Source: Ecdyonurus torrentis (lineage: Eukaryota > Arthropoda > Insecta > Ephemeroptera > Heptageniidae). From it: a stretch of DNA of 64,000 nt. This document shows, piece after piece, positions 1-32,348 of the stretch (position 1 is the stretch's first letter; each line of letters opens with the position of its first letter). Position numbers and translations under genes: made by a program. The notes beneath the pieces were generated by a model that worked only from the letters and a program-made list of their open reading frames with translations, had not been told where the DNA came from and searched no databases. The stretch spans positions 20,291,066 to 20,355,065 of the forward strand of contig OX439129.1 in the NCBI GenBank assembly GCA_949318235.1, read 5' to 3'.

Positions 1-2153
1 AATAATAACCGATTTCCCACAGAAAGTAGACAAATAAGTTGTTTTATTTTCTATGCTGAGCAATAAATATAAATAAATATTCGTCTTTATTCGATAACAT
101 TAAAAAAACAAATACAATTAAAAGAGCGAGGTTATTAGGCCTGACAAATATCTGGCACACTTACATTTTACACCTAACCCAAACATGCGGTTAGAACTTA
201 AAAAGTAATTGCATTGATGGTTATAATTCAAAATAATAATACTAGGTAATATATCATGGTAATTTACATTAAAAAAACAAACATATTGTATCAAAGAGCA
301 TTAAAAAAAAGAAGAGGAAATAATAATAATATAACTCTGAAAAAATAAAGAAAAATATAATATTATATTTTATAACGGATGAATAAGGGGCGAAAAAGAA
401 ACACAGAGAGAGAGAGAGAGAGAGAGATATGAGTGAAAGCAATGCTGTTCATTGATCCAATATGGCGTCGAAGCGCAATCAGTATGACGTCATGCGGATA
501 CACCCTATAAAATGAATTTTCCTTGACAAGATATAGACGACCAATGTATCGCTTGAGCGTTTTAATAAAACCGAAAGTGAGTGTCATGTCAAGAGAATCT
601 TATTATGAAACAAGAAGAAAGAGACGAAATAAGATTATCAAAAAATTGAAACAGTTTTAAACACTATAACACACCCTGATTATATAATATAAACTATTGA
701 GTGCCGATTGACACAAATTGAATACCACAATCACAATATAATTTGGAAGTTATACAAGCCTAAAGATACTCTTGATATTTTTTATATTTATTTTTTTACT
801 CAATAAAGATCCTTCAATTCCATTTAGTAGCCCGATTTGTTCACCAAGGCTAAAAATGAATTAATTAAAATTGTTTAACTCTTTACTGTATGTAGGTTTT
901 ATCAATATTATCAATAATTTTGGCAATCACAAATCACATAATGTACTGGTATAAGATATTAAACTTGTAAATTCATACCACTATAAAGAAATAAGTTTTT
1001 TAAGTGAATAGCCACGTTTGTTTGTTTATTAATGGTTTTCTGCGTGGCAGCAAAGGCGGAGGATCATGTATTGATCATGCAAGTAATAAAAATAGTGAAG
1101 CTTCCAGGAAATCAATTCCTTTAATTATATTCTTTATTTGATACACTTATTTTTCTGCAGTTTTATATTCTTCACAAACCACCACCAATTTCATTAATTA
1201 GCAGGATATAGATACATATAAGGAGCCCAACTTTTGAATACCAGAAATACAACGTCGAGTCTATTTTACTTATATGCATAAACCCTTAAAAATGTTATTT
1301 CAAATTATAGTTTATAGTTTCTCCACAAGCTTGCGAGTGCGCCACCGATCAATGTGTTTCTAGAGCCCCTGTTGTATATGCAATTGTTTGTAGAATAGAA
1401 ATATTCATTTAAAAAAATTGATAAATAATTTTAAAAATTCTACTGAGAAGAAGGAAGAAGTAATGTAATGTGTATAAGTTCACCGTCTCAAATTTTAAAT
1501 ATAAATTTCTTTAGGACAATAAAATCATATAGAATCGTTAAATTTCAAATCAAAAATTAATTTACTATATTCTTCAAGAATAAAATGCTCTCTGTGAATG
1601 ATACCTTTTATATGATTGTAAATTTATATTTTTCTTGGTTTATATTATTTTTATTAAAATATTATTAATTTTAAAACTAATAATATATACATACTACATT
1701 CCTTACGATTTACATTTCTAATTATCTTGAATGAAATAATACATTTTGTTTTCTTTTCTTTTTATGGTTATATTTTATTATTATTGATTTCCATGGATAC
1801 TTTGGATGTGATTGGATTACATCTTCAATTACCTAACTAGTCACATTGCTGAATTATTGAAAAAAAAATGTTAGGTATCAGAAAAAAGGAATGAAAAGGT
1901 CGACCCCAGAAAGGAGCTTTTCTTCTCTTATAGTGTTTCTAGGGTGCTCAGGTTACCAAATTATATAGATCAGTAATAGATCAGTACATGGTTTCTATGG
2001 TAAAATGCTTCACTTACATGCAGAACTCCTTATAAGGGGACGAGGTTCACTGCAAGGATCCTATAAGGATATAATAGCAGCCTTTTTTAGTTTTGGTCAT
2101 CTTTGGTACCAAAAATATTTATATTATAGTGTATTTTTCACGACTTTCATATA
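1..2153. other. AT-rich intergenic sequence
   Basis: No coding frame with amino-acid conservation that I recognise. A short (GA)n run lies at about 404-427 and a CRE octamer at 485-492. Nothing else can be supported. Confidence 0.7.
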
Positions 2154-2473
2154 TTAAAGGTGTAGAACACCTTGAACAAAAAACTTGCCTAATATCTAAC
2201 ATCCCTAAATATCAACGTTGATTTGGCTGGAGTCATTGATTTATAATTTATTTCCATTCACGAAATGACAGTGCGGTTTGATGATGTCACAGCTCGCCTG
2301 CTTCCACGCGCGTGGACTAGTGAGCTGTGACGTCATAAACCCGCAGCTGCCGTTTTGTGAATTGAAAATAAATTAGAAATCAATGACTCCGGGCAAATCA
2401 ATGTTCATATTTAGGTATGTTAGGATATTATCCACAGTACATGTTTTTTGTTCAAGGTGTTCTACTCCTTTAA
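2154..2473. mobile_element. Fold-back non-autonomous transposon with long inverted arms and TTAA ends
   Basis: The left arm (TTAAAGGTGTAGAACACC..., running to about 2300) reappears reverse-complemented at the right end (...TCTACTCCTTTAA), with about 140 nt per arm and visible divergence and small indels. Both outermost tetramers are TTAA, as expected for a TTAA target-site duplication (piggyBac-type). The centre is GC-rich with ACGCGCGT and carries TGACGTCA and TGATGTCA near the inner arm ends. It has no coding capacity. The layout and some internal words are shared with the element at 57397-57810. Confidence 0.8.
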
Positions 2474-2912
2474 TTATTACACATGTAAAGTTACGTTCAC
2501 ATTAGGGCTTAATATATATAATTTTTCATGACACTCACATTAATATACATGTTTATAGAAAAATAATAAATAAATATAATTGAAAATACTAAAAAAAATT
2601 GTGTAAAAATACTATATGAACTGCAATAAATAGTTATCAAAATATGTAAAATAATAATTTATATTATATTCTTACTTTTGAATTTCAAGTGTATTCAGAA
2701 TTATAAAAGAGATATTTAAAACTAAATAAAAATGTTGAGCTATAAAAAAAAAGAGTTTAAATGAAAGAAACCTCTTTGCATTAAAAAAAAAATCTTATGC
2801 AACAAATTTAGTTTATTGTATGAAAACAAAAAGCACTTCTTTCTCTTACACAATATATTGAACTAAAATTTTATTGAAAAAACGCGAGCGGACGCATCTC
2901 TTTAAAAACCTG

Positions 2913-7149
<4,237 letters not shown>

Positions 7150-7150
<1 letters not shown>

Positions 7151-7377
7151 GCACAAGGTCTATAACATAGAGTCACAATTTCTCCAAAAAAGTTTATTAT
7201 AATCAGCTTAAATACATTTATGTAAGCTTTGAATACACAAAAATATTTTGTATAATAAATGTGAGACTCTGTTATATTTATATATATATATCTATATCTA
7301 TATGTACGACACAATTAACTAGGAAGCCAGGCTTAGTTACTGAAGTTAGCGACAATGACTGTAGTGTTATGTTTAGG
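7150..7377 (-). other. Blimp-1: Blimp-1 3' UTR, proximal portion; end undetermined
   Basis: The sequence directly after the stop codon has normal complexity for about 200 nt. AATAAA hexamers in the minus sense lie at 7198-7193 and 7108-7103, and more occur throughout the T-rich stretch down to about 5 kb. I cannot tell which is used, so the 3' end could be about 7.17 kb or several kb farther on. Confidence 0.4.
7193..7198 (-). promoter_or_regulatory. Candidate polyadenylation signal AATAAA
   Basis: First AATAAA hexamer in the minus sense after the Blimp-1 stop, about 180 nt downstream. The hexamer is common in DNA this AT-rich, so position is the only support. Confidence 0.3.
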
Positions 7378-18505
<11,128 letters not shown>

Positions 18506-18514
<9 letters not shown>

Positions 18515-18585
18515 TTTTGTTGAAAAATGAAGAAGATTCTTTAGTCTTCAAACTGTGTAGATTTTTTCATCATTTCCTGCTCTTT
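18506..18585 (-). CDS. Blimp-1: Blimp-1 exon with start codon (MKQ), 5' UTR plus 9 coding nt
   Basis: The start codon is 18514-18512, followed by AAA CAG and a strong donor (CAG/GTGAGT) at 18505. The three codons join in phase 0 to GAA AGC ATG of exon 2. An in-frame TGA lies at 18550-18548 and no other ATG intervenes, so translation most plausibly starts here. A possible acceptor (TATACAG) at 18586 suggests that this is an internal exon of 80 nt with a non-coding first exon farther upstream. The upstream limit is an inference, and an alternative first exon spliced straight to exon 2 remains possible, because M6 and M17 could also initiate. Confidence 0.65.
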
Positions 18586-19341
18586 CTGTATAACATAAGA
18601 AAACAAAATACAAAATATTAGTATTATTATTAATTATTTAAAACATGAAAAATACATATTAATAATTGTTTATAATTTAATTTTAAACTTTGACTATTTT
18701 TAATTACTTATTTATACATCATTATAATACGTACGTTTAATAGAGTATTATTATAAAGAGAGCGCGGTTGAGTGGGTGGGAAAAAAGGTTTTCTGTGCGT
18801 TGCTATGTGGCCAAGCTAGCCAGACATTTACCAGACGTTATATAGCATAGTGTGTATACTATAGTGTGTGTGTGTGTGTTATGTACTGAATATATGTACG
18901 TATGTAGTACTGTACAGAGTGTACTTAGAGAGGCCTTGACTATACCACAGACACTCGCGTTTATTTGCTATATAAAATTTAAAAAAAAGTCTTTCTGGAT
19001 GTTACGAAAAAAAAAATTGTGAACATCTTCCTTTTTTTTTTTTATCCTTCATAAGTTTGTTTACTTAAGTGTGTAAGCCAACAGTAATATATATATATAT
19101 ATATATATGAAGAAAAAAACGTTTCTTCTCAAAGAAATATTAATTATTTTTTAAGCTTTATTTGTATGTAGGTCATGTACAGAATATTTGTCTCATTTTT
19201 GTATACGAGTCATAAAATAGAAAAATTATATATTTATCAAATACATATAAAAACAAACACAAAAACTATATAAGTAATTGGCATAAATAGCTAACTATAA
19301 GGTAAATGTGATGTTTTTAAAGGTATGAATTTTTGATATGG

Positions 19342-19378
<37 letters not shown>

Positions 19379-19561
19379 GAAAAGTATCATATTATATCAT
19401 TAAATATATATATATAAATATAATTCATTAAAATTTGATGTATTCATGACATTCAGTTTGGCAACGTTTAAGTTTTTATAATGATGAGCATATGATGAAG
19501 ATGCAGAGGGAATGGGAGGGGGGACCTTGAGAAGTGATGTATGTGCACTTGCGAGTCATAA

Positions 19562-19579
19562 TCAAGGTCATACAGGTCA
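19562..19579 (+). promoter_or_regulatory. FTZ-F1-type monomer site followed by a second half site
   Basis: TCAAGGTCA (perfect YCAAGGYCR) followed 3 nt later by AGGTCA within CAGGTCA. It is about 1 kb upstream of the first recognised Blimp-1 exon. Confidence 0.4.
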
Positions 19580-19775
19580 TATCTCACTGCTTTATTTGGA
19601 GTACAATTATTGTACACCATTCACATTGCGCGCGTATTTGCTAACTTATCAAATATTCATGGATTCCAACTATTTTTTTTATTGGAAATATAAATTTTTT
19701 GTCCTCTCTCTTATAAACTTATTATATTTTATACGAATATATTGAAAAATATAATTCAAATAACTTTTCTTTCTT

Positions 19776-19809
<34 letters not shown>

Positions 19810-20394
19810 GCATACTAAAATAAAATTGTAGTTTTATCAACAAATCTTTTCATTTTTTTTTTTCTTATAATCTTTAAACTGATATAATCTATAAGAAAAA
19901 TAAAGTTAATGAAGTTTTTTCTTCTTCTATATATCTCTCCCTATCTCTCTCTCTCTTTTAATTGTCTTTGATTTTCTGATAAACATGAGCTTTTTTTTTC
20001 TTTAATTTTTTATTAAAGTTTGTCTGAAAGAGAAGAGAAGAGAGAGTGGGAAAGGGTGTTATATTGTACTTAGGTTTGCTAAATATAAATGAGAAGAAGG
20101 AGGGGAGGAAACCTTACATAAACTTCACTTGCGCTCTTAAATACTTAGCTACAATATAATAATTTTTTCTTGCACTAAAATCCTTTCCCCTTTAGCTTTT
20201 TTTTTTTTTTTTTTTTTCTTTTTTTTTTCTCCTTTTTATGTTGACAGTTGAACAGACATTGGTGATCAGACGTCCAATTTATATTGACCTCTCTCTTTTT
20301 CTCTCTATGGTTCAAGCATCCCTACAGCTCTATCACGATCAGTGCCAAAAGATACGCTTCATATCCAAACATTTACCAGACAAAAATTCTTACT

Positions 20395-20437
<43 letters not shown>

Positions 20438-20986
20438 CATACTTTTATTTTAAAACCTCTTTCTCAACAAAAGTTTTAATCTGAAAATATATTTTCTCAC
20501 TTTCAATTTTTTTCCTCATTCAAGAAACAGTTGTGAATTTTATTGATTTAAATATACCATAATAATTTTGAGATTGGATATAGCGGTTTTAATAAAGCTA
20601 CATTGATAATACGTATATTTCTAAACTTCAAAAGAAAAATTGTAATATTAAAGTCTATTTTTGTAACTTTATATATTTTATATATAATATATAATATCAA
20701 AAAACAAGGACAAGGTGCCCTTTCTTGTCAAGGCATTGTTTGTTATGTTGTCTCGCTTACATCATATCTTTACATTTTTTTTTATAGTTATTTTTGTAAG
20801 TTTTTTTTATTATACGTATTTTTCATCCCTATTATCCACCTATTGAATAAGCTTCAATAAATCTCACCTAGCAACACGGAAACTGACGTATTTGTGTCTC
20901 ACTCACACCCTACGCATGTCTCTTGTTTTGCGGTACTGTACCAAACTCTAACCCAGACATTCCCCCCCCCCCCCCACACACCATTC

Positions 20987-21000
20987 GTTGCCATGGTTAC
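20987..21000 (-). promoter_or_regulatory. RFX X-box
   Basis: Minus-strand GTAACCATGGCAAC fits GTNRCC-N2-RGYAAC exactly, in a GC-richer patch about 2.4 kb upstream of the MKQ exon. Confidence 0.3.
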
Positions 21001-23043
21001 CTAACACTCAACTCTTTTTATATCATAAAAATATAAAAATTAAACAAAATATCTACTAGCATTCTCATCAACACCCCTCATTATGTCTCAGGGACTTATT
21101 TTGTATATAATATATAACTAAATATATTTAATTGTAAAGTATGTAAAAAGTGTTTACACAGCTTTTTTTTTTTTAAATTGGGTGTTGTAAAAACATCTTT
21201 ATTTTGTGGATACAGCTCAAAGAATCATTCAAAAGCCTTTTGATTTCGATCGTTTGAAAAAGTATAGAGAGAGGAGAGATTGAAAGAGAAGAGAGACTTT
21301 TTTTTTGTCGACTCTAATGAGAATCGAGCGAGAAGAAAACATCTCGTAATTGCTTTCACCGTCGCCTATCCGTTCTCTCTCTTTTTGCAGCAAAACGCAA
21401 AAGAAGAAATAAAAAAATCAATCCAATAACCTCTCTATATGTATATAACTGTCATAGGAAAAAGGAAATTTGTCTTTTGATCGGAAAACTGATTATAAAA
21501 GTGCTCTATAGATTGTAGATTTGTTCTTCTTTTTATTCTCTCTTACTTTGCATCAAAATTGGGTGGTTTATAATAAATTTGGACGCAATAAATTAAATTC
21601 TAGACTTTTTTTCCCTTTAATACCCCTTCACGGGGGCCCCATGAAGGGTTACGTATATGTGACTATCAATACAGCCACTATATAAGAGATGGTGCATCAC
21701 GCGTTCATTTTACTCTAGTATATAGCAGCACTTGCACTTCTCGTAAGCATGTGAGTACTCTCACATATTCACAAACTTGCAAACGACGGGTCGATGCCTA
21801 TATGAAATAAAAAGGGACTTGGTTCACGTATGGATACTATACGTAACATTACAAAAAGGGGGAAGCTACGATGTTGCGAAGCAAAAGTGGGGGGCACACC
21901 AGACCGACTGGGTACATTAAACTCTCCCCCAAGCCCGCGAGACAACCCCACCCTACCCCGGCATCGATCCCAGTACCCTGTACTTCAACTCTAACGCCCC
22001 CCGTTTTTATATATTATACCCCTTTTTTATATATACGTATAAAAAAAATCCTCACTTTTTATTCTTTCTTTGCACGCATATATATTCAAGTCAATGAAAC
22101 AAGCATAATTACTTTGCGTGCAATTGTTAATTGCTTTTTTTTTACACACTAACAATATTTAATTATATACACAAGCATTGAAATAACATAATTTTCATAA
22201 AAGAACATTTTATAATTCGAGCTACAATACATGTAAAAACATTAATTGTTATTGTTACCGTTTATGTGACAACATAACTTTTTGTCATAACAAAAAAATA
22301 TATAAATTGTAGTTTTTATCAAAAGAAAATTCAAACAATATTTAAAATTTTCATATAGAGACATTGTCATTAAAATTTTCCATAGAAAAATGTGGAACCT
22401 CCGCAGTGTATGAATATACATGCAGTATAGCAAACTTTTGTACTTGTTTATCTTTTGAGGTGTTTTTCGTTATCAAGTGTTTGTTTTAGCATAAAGTTAT
22501 CATAGCTTCAAAAGAGTTAGGGTAGGTTATGGAAATGGGTGGTTATAGTATACAGTAGTGGGAGGAAAAGGAGAAAAACATAAAGAGATATGATAGAGAG
22601 AGAGAAAGGGGTGGGAGAGAGAAAGAGAAAGGTCAACCACCCCAAAAAATTTCCTGACCTCTATATGTCTTTTAATAAACTAACATATTATTAAAAATAT
22701 TAATGACAAAAATATTCAAAAGACAACTTACTTTGAATGTTGAAAAACGTGATGACAGTTGATTTTTTTTTTTAAATAATAATATTTTTATATATAAATA
22801 TATAAAATTTTAATCCTTTAAAGTCCACGTGAATGAAAAGTAGTATAGAGTAAGAAATGATATAATTTGAAAAGTGAAAATGATTTTTTTTATGTATAAA
22901 TATTTGTGAATGACACTATCACTCTATGTCTATGGTCACCAATGATAAACACTTTAAAACAAAAGATGTCTGATATTATTTGAAACGCAAGTAGAGAAAA
23001 GTTGCGTGCTGCGTGTTCGGTGTCCGTGGTGCTTATAACCTAC

Positions 23044-23170
23044 CTCAATTCGGCAAAGATAGTCCTTGGCGAACCCGAGAGAGGACGAACTCAACTCGCT
23101 CGCTCTCTCGCCTTCAAAACCGTGATAGGGGAAGTTAACATTTTCACAGAGGGAGGGTAAAAAAATACGA
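23044..23170 (-). promoter_or_regulatory. Candidate non-coding first exon or promoter of Blimp-1
   Basis: A GC-richer block with GAGAGAGCGAGCGAG in the minus sense ends in a plausible donor GAG/GTAGGT at 23043. It lies about 4.5 kb upstream of the exon at 18506-18585, whose acceptor would need such a partner. An upstream ATG inside it opens only a short frame. The start-site side is undefined; a compound (TA)n tract borders it. Confidence 0.25.
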
Positions 23171-23227
23171 ACATAGATATTTGCTCTTTTACGCAGTCGC
23201 TGTACACATGACACAAGTATATACATA

Positions 23228-23230
<3 letters not shown>

Positions 23231-23281
<51 letters not shown>

Positions 23282-23296
23282 TATATACATATATAC

Positions 23297-23394
<98 letters not shown>

Positions 23395-23401
23395 ATATAT
23401 T
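23231..23401. repeat. Compound (TA)n/(CA)n microsatellite
   Basis: Two long TA blocks separated by a short CACACATATATATACAT segment. Confidence 0.97.
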
Positions 23402-23861
23402 AAAATAAAACTAACATGCAAAATATATTATAGTATATAGACTCTCACTCTTATAGTGATTTTATTTTTTTAATTACTTTCTAGTAAGAAGGTATCAATG
23501 TTATATAATATGTTGTGTACTATATCACTTCAATGGTACACCTATCTTTTTACTATACAGAGTAGACTCATCGTGATAAAATAATACGAGACATGAGATG
23601 CTCTGTTACTGCAGGCATTGTTGCGTTTTAATTTTAAAATAAATATATAAAAGAAACATATTATAAGAAATTTAAATTTTAAATTTCATAAGACTTACGG
23701 CGTAGAGTTAATTTGATTTTAATTTTTTTTTTTTTTTTTTTTTTTTTTAGTTACAGTATTATATAACGAATAACTGATTATTATAAGGGTCCTTGTGCGT
23801 ATAATATACAAAAATTGAGTTTAAATTTTATCTTGATTTTAAAATACTGGTGCTCACAACT

Positions 23862-23866
23862 TCTCT

Positions 23867-23934
<68 letters not shown>
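23862..23934. repeat. (CT)n microsatellite
   Basis: CT dinucleotides with two early CTTT interruptions. Confidence 0.98.
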
Positions 23935-23937
<3 letters not shown>

Positions 23938-24493
23938 CCTTTGTCTGTGTTTTCTGACTTTAAAATGTTCTTCCTAAATTTTATGATTGATTCAGCGTAT
24001 ACAAAAGAATAACCACTTTATGTGTATATTTATCAAGATGTGCATTGAAAAAAATTATTTATTATTCACGATACATAGAAGACGTCATTTTACTGACCTG
24101 TCTCAAAAACTTTGTGACGTGTGCAATAATAATAATAAAGAAAACGTCATTCAACATCGCATGACTACGGCCTTCCTTCGTCATTTGAAATTATAATTTT
24201 ATTCCATACAGATGCGCAAGTGTTGAGATTGAATATAAAAATATCTTTGTTGTTGTAGCATTATGTATAATACTAAAAAGTTTTTATATAAGATAATATA
24301 ATGTATCATCATATTCTTATAATAATAATTTTAATGTATTTTTTATATTTATATAACATATATTTTAAAAATAATATATTTTATTATTATTTTTATAAAA
24401 GGGTTGATATGTGCAAAAATTATTATGATATGAAGACTAGGAATCAAGGGGAGGTAATGTTCGAGTTTTGTATGACGGAAACAGCCGAGTTGT

Positions 24494-24506
24494 GGGTCGT
24501 TGAACC
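24494..24506. promoter_or_regulatory. IR-1 nuclear receptor site, one mismatch
   Basis: GGGTCG-T-TGAACC; sixth base departs from RGKTCA. Confidence 0.25.
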
Positions 24507-24739
24507 ATTTGCAAGTCGTAATGAGAGTGGGAGGGGTCGTTGTAAGTGTATGTGTGTGTGTGTGTGAGAGAGAAGGGGGTAATATCGCACATACACTAGT
24601 TTTTATCATTATTATTATTCCGTCGGTTTTCAATGCGTCCGCGCAGCAAAGAGTACAGATGGAGAAAGAAAAAGAATACTTCCGGTATCACAAAACACTA
24701 TCAAGCTACCAAAAAAAAAAAAAAAAATGACTTGACACA

Positions 24740-25128
24740 ATAAAATGATAAAACAAAAATGATATATAATATATAAATAATCTTAATTAATCATATCATA
24801 TATATTTCAGCTAATGTTTTCCGTTGTGCTAGGTCATGTATTTTAAAATATAATATTATGATATATTAATATTATGGTAGGTCAGTATCCATGAGATATA
24901 AATATAAAAAAATCTTATCAGTATAAATACAATATTTATATATTTCCCCTCTGCTTGACTTACTATGTATTTAATATGACTTTAACATGAGACCTTGGTT
25001 ATTATAGCGATATTATTAAACTTTTTATATATCCCATGGAACAAAAAAAATGTATATATATATATATTATGTATTACATATTATTTACACTGTATAAATC
25101 AAAATAATCGTATGGGAAAAACATTATG

Positions 25129-25171
<43 letters not shown>

Positions 25172-25250
25172 AAGTAAAGTTTTTTCATACCTTAAAATGA
25201 CATTAAAATCTTATAGATGGTATAATTATTACTTTGTATGGAATTACTTT

Positions 25251-25334
<84 letters not shown>

Positions 25335-25980
25335 AATGTATAAAATGACAAAAAGACATGTTGCTTAGCAAACCTATATTTAAACATAAAAGCAAAACAA
25401 GAGTATACAACCTCACTCTCCCTCCTAGCTATATACTATAAAGTGCATTCAGAAACTGCATACATTGAATGCATGGCAAGTGTTGTAAGGACGCCAACCC
25501 CGTGAATATTCTGCTTACATTATAAGGGAGGGTACATGTACTCTCTCTCTCTCTCTCCCTCTCTCTCTCTCTCTCTAGTTAAATGTGTCAATTTTTTGTT
25601 TAACTATGTGTAAATTTCCTGGTTCTTTATACTTTTTTCTATAAACACTTCAATAAAAAAAGAAATAGTAAAGATAGGTCAGTTAACTTTTATTATATAT
25701 ATATATATTTCACCTTCATATGACCTTTTTATTTTATTAAATACGTAAATACAATGTAATTATTATAATTCTTAAAACTATATAACTTTATATTATATGA
25801 CTATAATATATGTGATAATTCAAAAATAGAAATGGAGAGTTTAATTAATAAATATTATATGTGTGCAATCTTTATAAGCTTGTTTATCATAAAATAAATA
25901 ATATGAATAAATTTAATTTTCTATATTGCCAAACATCATGCAAGTACAGTAAAATTACAATTTTTTTCCCCTCTAACTTT
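24740..25980. other. AT-rich intergenic stretch with microsatellites
   Basis: (TA)n at 25130-25167, (GA)n at 25256-25331 and (CT)n at about 25542-25576. No gene. Confidence 0.7.
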
Positions 25981-25982
25981 CA

Positions 25983-25997
25983 AAGTTCAATGAACTT
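25983..25997. promoter_or_regulatory. Perfect IR-1 palindrome (ecdysone-receptor type)
   Basis: AAGTTCAATGAACTT: half sites AGTTCA and TGAACT spaced by one base, a perfect fit to RGKTCA-N-TGAMCY with one extra paired base each side. Confidence 0.45.
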
Positions 25998-27099
25998 CTG
26001 TGTGTATTTTTATATATTTTTAAACTTCCATTATACAAAAGTTCAAACAAACAGCGCCCTCTTTTATTTTTTTATAATTATTTTTTTCTTACCTTCAATT
26101 TTTCCCTTCTTCTTTGTTGTTGTTATTGTTGTATGTCACATCAAAATAATCAACATTTTTCGTTTTATCTACATGTATAATAAAAAATATGGTATATTAA
26201 AAAAATGTTTTGGAAAAGAATATTCTAAAATATTCTTTTTTTGGGTAGCTAGAATAGCGCACGCCGGACCTACCTCAACACAGACTGAGTTGTACCCTCC
26301 CCTCTTTCCTCTCGTTCTCCTAACCCCCCTTGCCCTGCCCCGTGCAGTAACTATGTTGGTGCGCAAGTGCACCACCATTGCACTCACATACACTCTGTAC
26401 TATCTGACTTTCTCAAAAACATTGATCTTTTTTAAACTTTTTTTTCTTGTGATTTTTATATATAAAAATAATATTTTGATATATGGTGTCTAGTCCAGAT
26501 AACTCTATAGTAGAGCCACTTCTGTGCTTTTTTTTTTTTTTTTTTTTTTTTTTTCCAAACATAAATCTTCTTTCAACTAAGATTTACTATATTTGTAATA
26601 ATCGAAAGTCTCAAGAAAATGTCACTTCAAATATTTTTCAATATTAAAATTTGTACAAAAATAAAAATAATAAAGTTGTATTATGTTCTTGATTCTATCA
26701 AAACCAAATTAAAAATTAGGTGATTTATATATCTTACGAAAACTTGCATATTTTTGTTGTGAAATTTAAAAACATTCATTCCCATATTAGCTTTGCAAGT
26801 TACAATTATCGTAAAAAGGTACCTTAGTATTCAGTTTTTCAATTTCCATATCATTATTCTCAACAAAAATATTATATAAAAGACTTACGTTAATAACATA
26901 AGTGCAGTATCTTCAATTCCCTATCGAAAAGTTGTCGCAACCTCATATAATTTTTCATATGTGTATATATATATACATAAGCAAAAAACTTTTCATTAGC
27001 TTAATATACTCTCTCTATTTATTATATTTTGATATTTCATTACAGTAAAAGCTCTCTTCTTTTGATGATAAATAGCGTACTTAGATATTGATTGATACA

Positions 27100-30960
<3,861 letters not shown>

Positions 30961-30963
30961 TGT

Positions 30964-30976
30964 CGGTCAATGACCT
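30964..30976. promoter_or_regulatory. Near-canonical PAL1 ecdysone response element
   Basis: CGGTCA-A-TGACCT; matches AGGTCA-N-TGACCT except for the first base. Confidence 0.45.
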
Positions 30977-31710
30977 GCTATATAGTACCGCTATATAGCT
31001 AGGTTACATATAGCTATATGTATAGCATTGCTGCGGCATTACACTCAAGGTAAAGGATAATTTTGATTGCAATAATAAAGTAAAAGGTGTAAATACTAAC
31101 GGTATAATATAATAGTCGGCTTGACCATACAAAATATTAATATATCTCAAATAACCCATATTTTTCTAAAACTGCATTATTGTCATTCAATCTAAAGAAT
31201 TAAGTTTTATGAAGGGATTTTTTTTAACCTATATATATTTACAATAATCAAATAAATATAATAGACAGTAGTATTTCAAAACATTAACCCCTTTAACTAT
31301 ATGGTCACTTACTTTGTATATATATGTGTATGTATACATACAGCTGTCCTTCCTTAATACTGTTACTTTCAACAGGTAGAAATAATCAGATCATATTTCA
31401 TATATTATTATTATATTTTAGTGACTGACCCATGCAGCTGCCACGAACAGTTATATTTTCTTTATTAGAGCTCGTGTCTTATTATTATTATTATATTTTC
31501 TTTGTGCTTTATAGATTCATACATATAGGTGACAACCACCTTCACACACTGACCATGCACTTGATGATTTGTATCTTAGCTATTTCTTGAAACATCTGTC
31601 GTAGTAATTATTATAAGGTGAAGATGTTCTATAGTTGGAGAAAAGAAAAAAAAAACTGATCTCGTTTTAGTTATAGCTTTTATTTCCGTATTTCTGCAAA
31701 AAAAGTTGCC

Positions 31711-31712
<2 letters not shown>

Positions 31713-31764
<52 letters not shown>
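31713..31764. repeat. (CT)n microsatellite
   Basis: CT dinucleotides with minor interruptions near the right end. Confidence 0.95.
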
Positions 31765-32125
31765 ATCTATCTCTTTATGATTCCAATATACATAATATGA
31801 ATATAGAATATTTTCGAACATACGCAGAACATTAGAATATCAATGATGAAAATTCAAATAACAACCATTAAAACTCACACCCCTTTCTTTCTTTTTAAAC
31901 TTCATGATTCAAAGCATTGTTTTCTTAGAAATAAATAAAAAGTATATAAAGCAGGAGCAGCTAGTATAAATAATGTTGTTGTGATACACGGGCAAGATGC
32001 CATGTTTTATATACTACTTACAGAGAGTCTTTGAAACATTACTTTTCTTTACTGATCGAGAACAGATTCTTACACCTGACTCCTGTTTGTGTGTGGAGTG
32101 GAGTGGAGGTAGTATAGATTGCTTA

Positions 32126-32158
32126 CTCGCTTGCTTGCTTGCTTGCTAGCTTGCTTGC
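32126..32158. repeat. (CTTG)n tetranucleotide repeat
   Basis: About eight imperfect copies of GCTT/CTTG. Confidence 0.9.
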
Positions 32159-32241
32159 GATTTATTGCTACATTTATCACTGTACGTCTGCTTGTTGTAC
32201 ATAATAATTGGACTTGTAAACATTTTATTTTGTCGTATAGC

Positions 32242-32243
<2 letters not shown>

Positions 32244-32289
<46 letters not shown>

Positions 32290-32302
32290 TAACTTTGAGA
32301 TT

Positions 32303-32344
<42 letters not shown>
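32244..32344. repeat. (TA)n and (GA)n microsatellites
   Basis: About 44 nt of TA and, after 18 nt, about 39 nt of GA. Confidence 0.97.

Positions 32345-32348
<4 letters not shown>

Larger units (their letters stand above)
18586..22980. other. Upstream flank of Blimp-1, AT-rich
   Basis: No coding gene. Contains a (TA)n run near 19088-19108, poly(A) and poly(T) runs, an FTZ-F1 site at 19562, an X-box at 20987, and a GC-richer patch at 20.88-21.0 kb and another at about 21.6-22.0 kb. Confidence 0.6.

Noticed and set aside
25861..26493. Longest open frame outside the Blimp-1 exons (210 codons, plus strand)
   Set aside because: Composition is that of AT-rich DNA (F, I, Y, L, K runs), no family resemblance, no start or splice context, and it runs through homopolymers.
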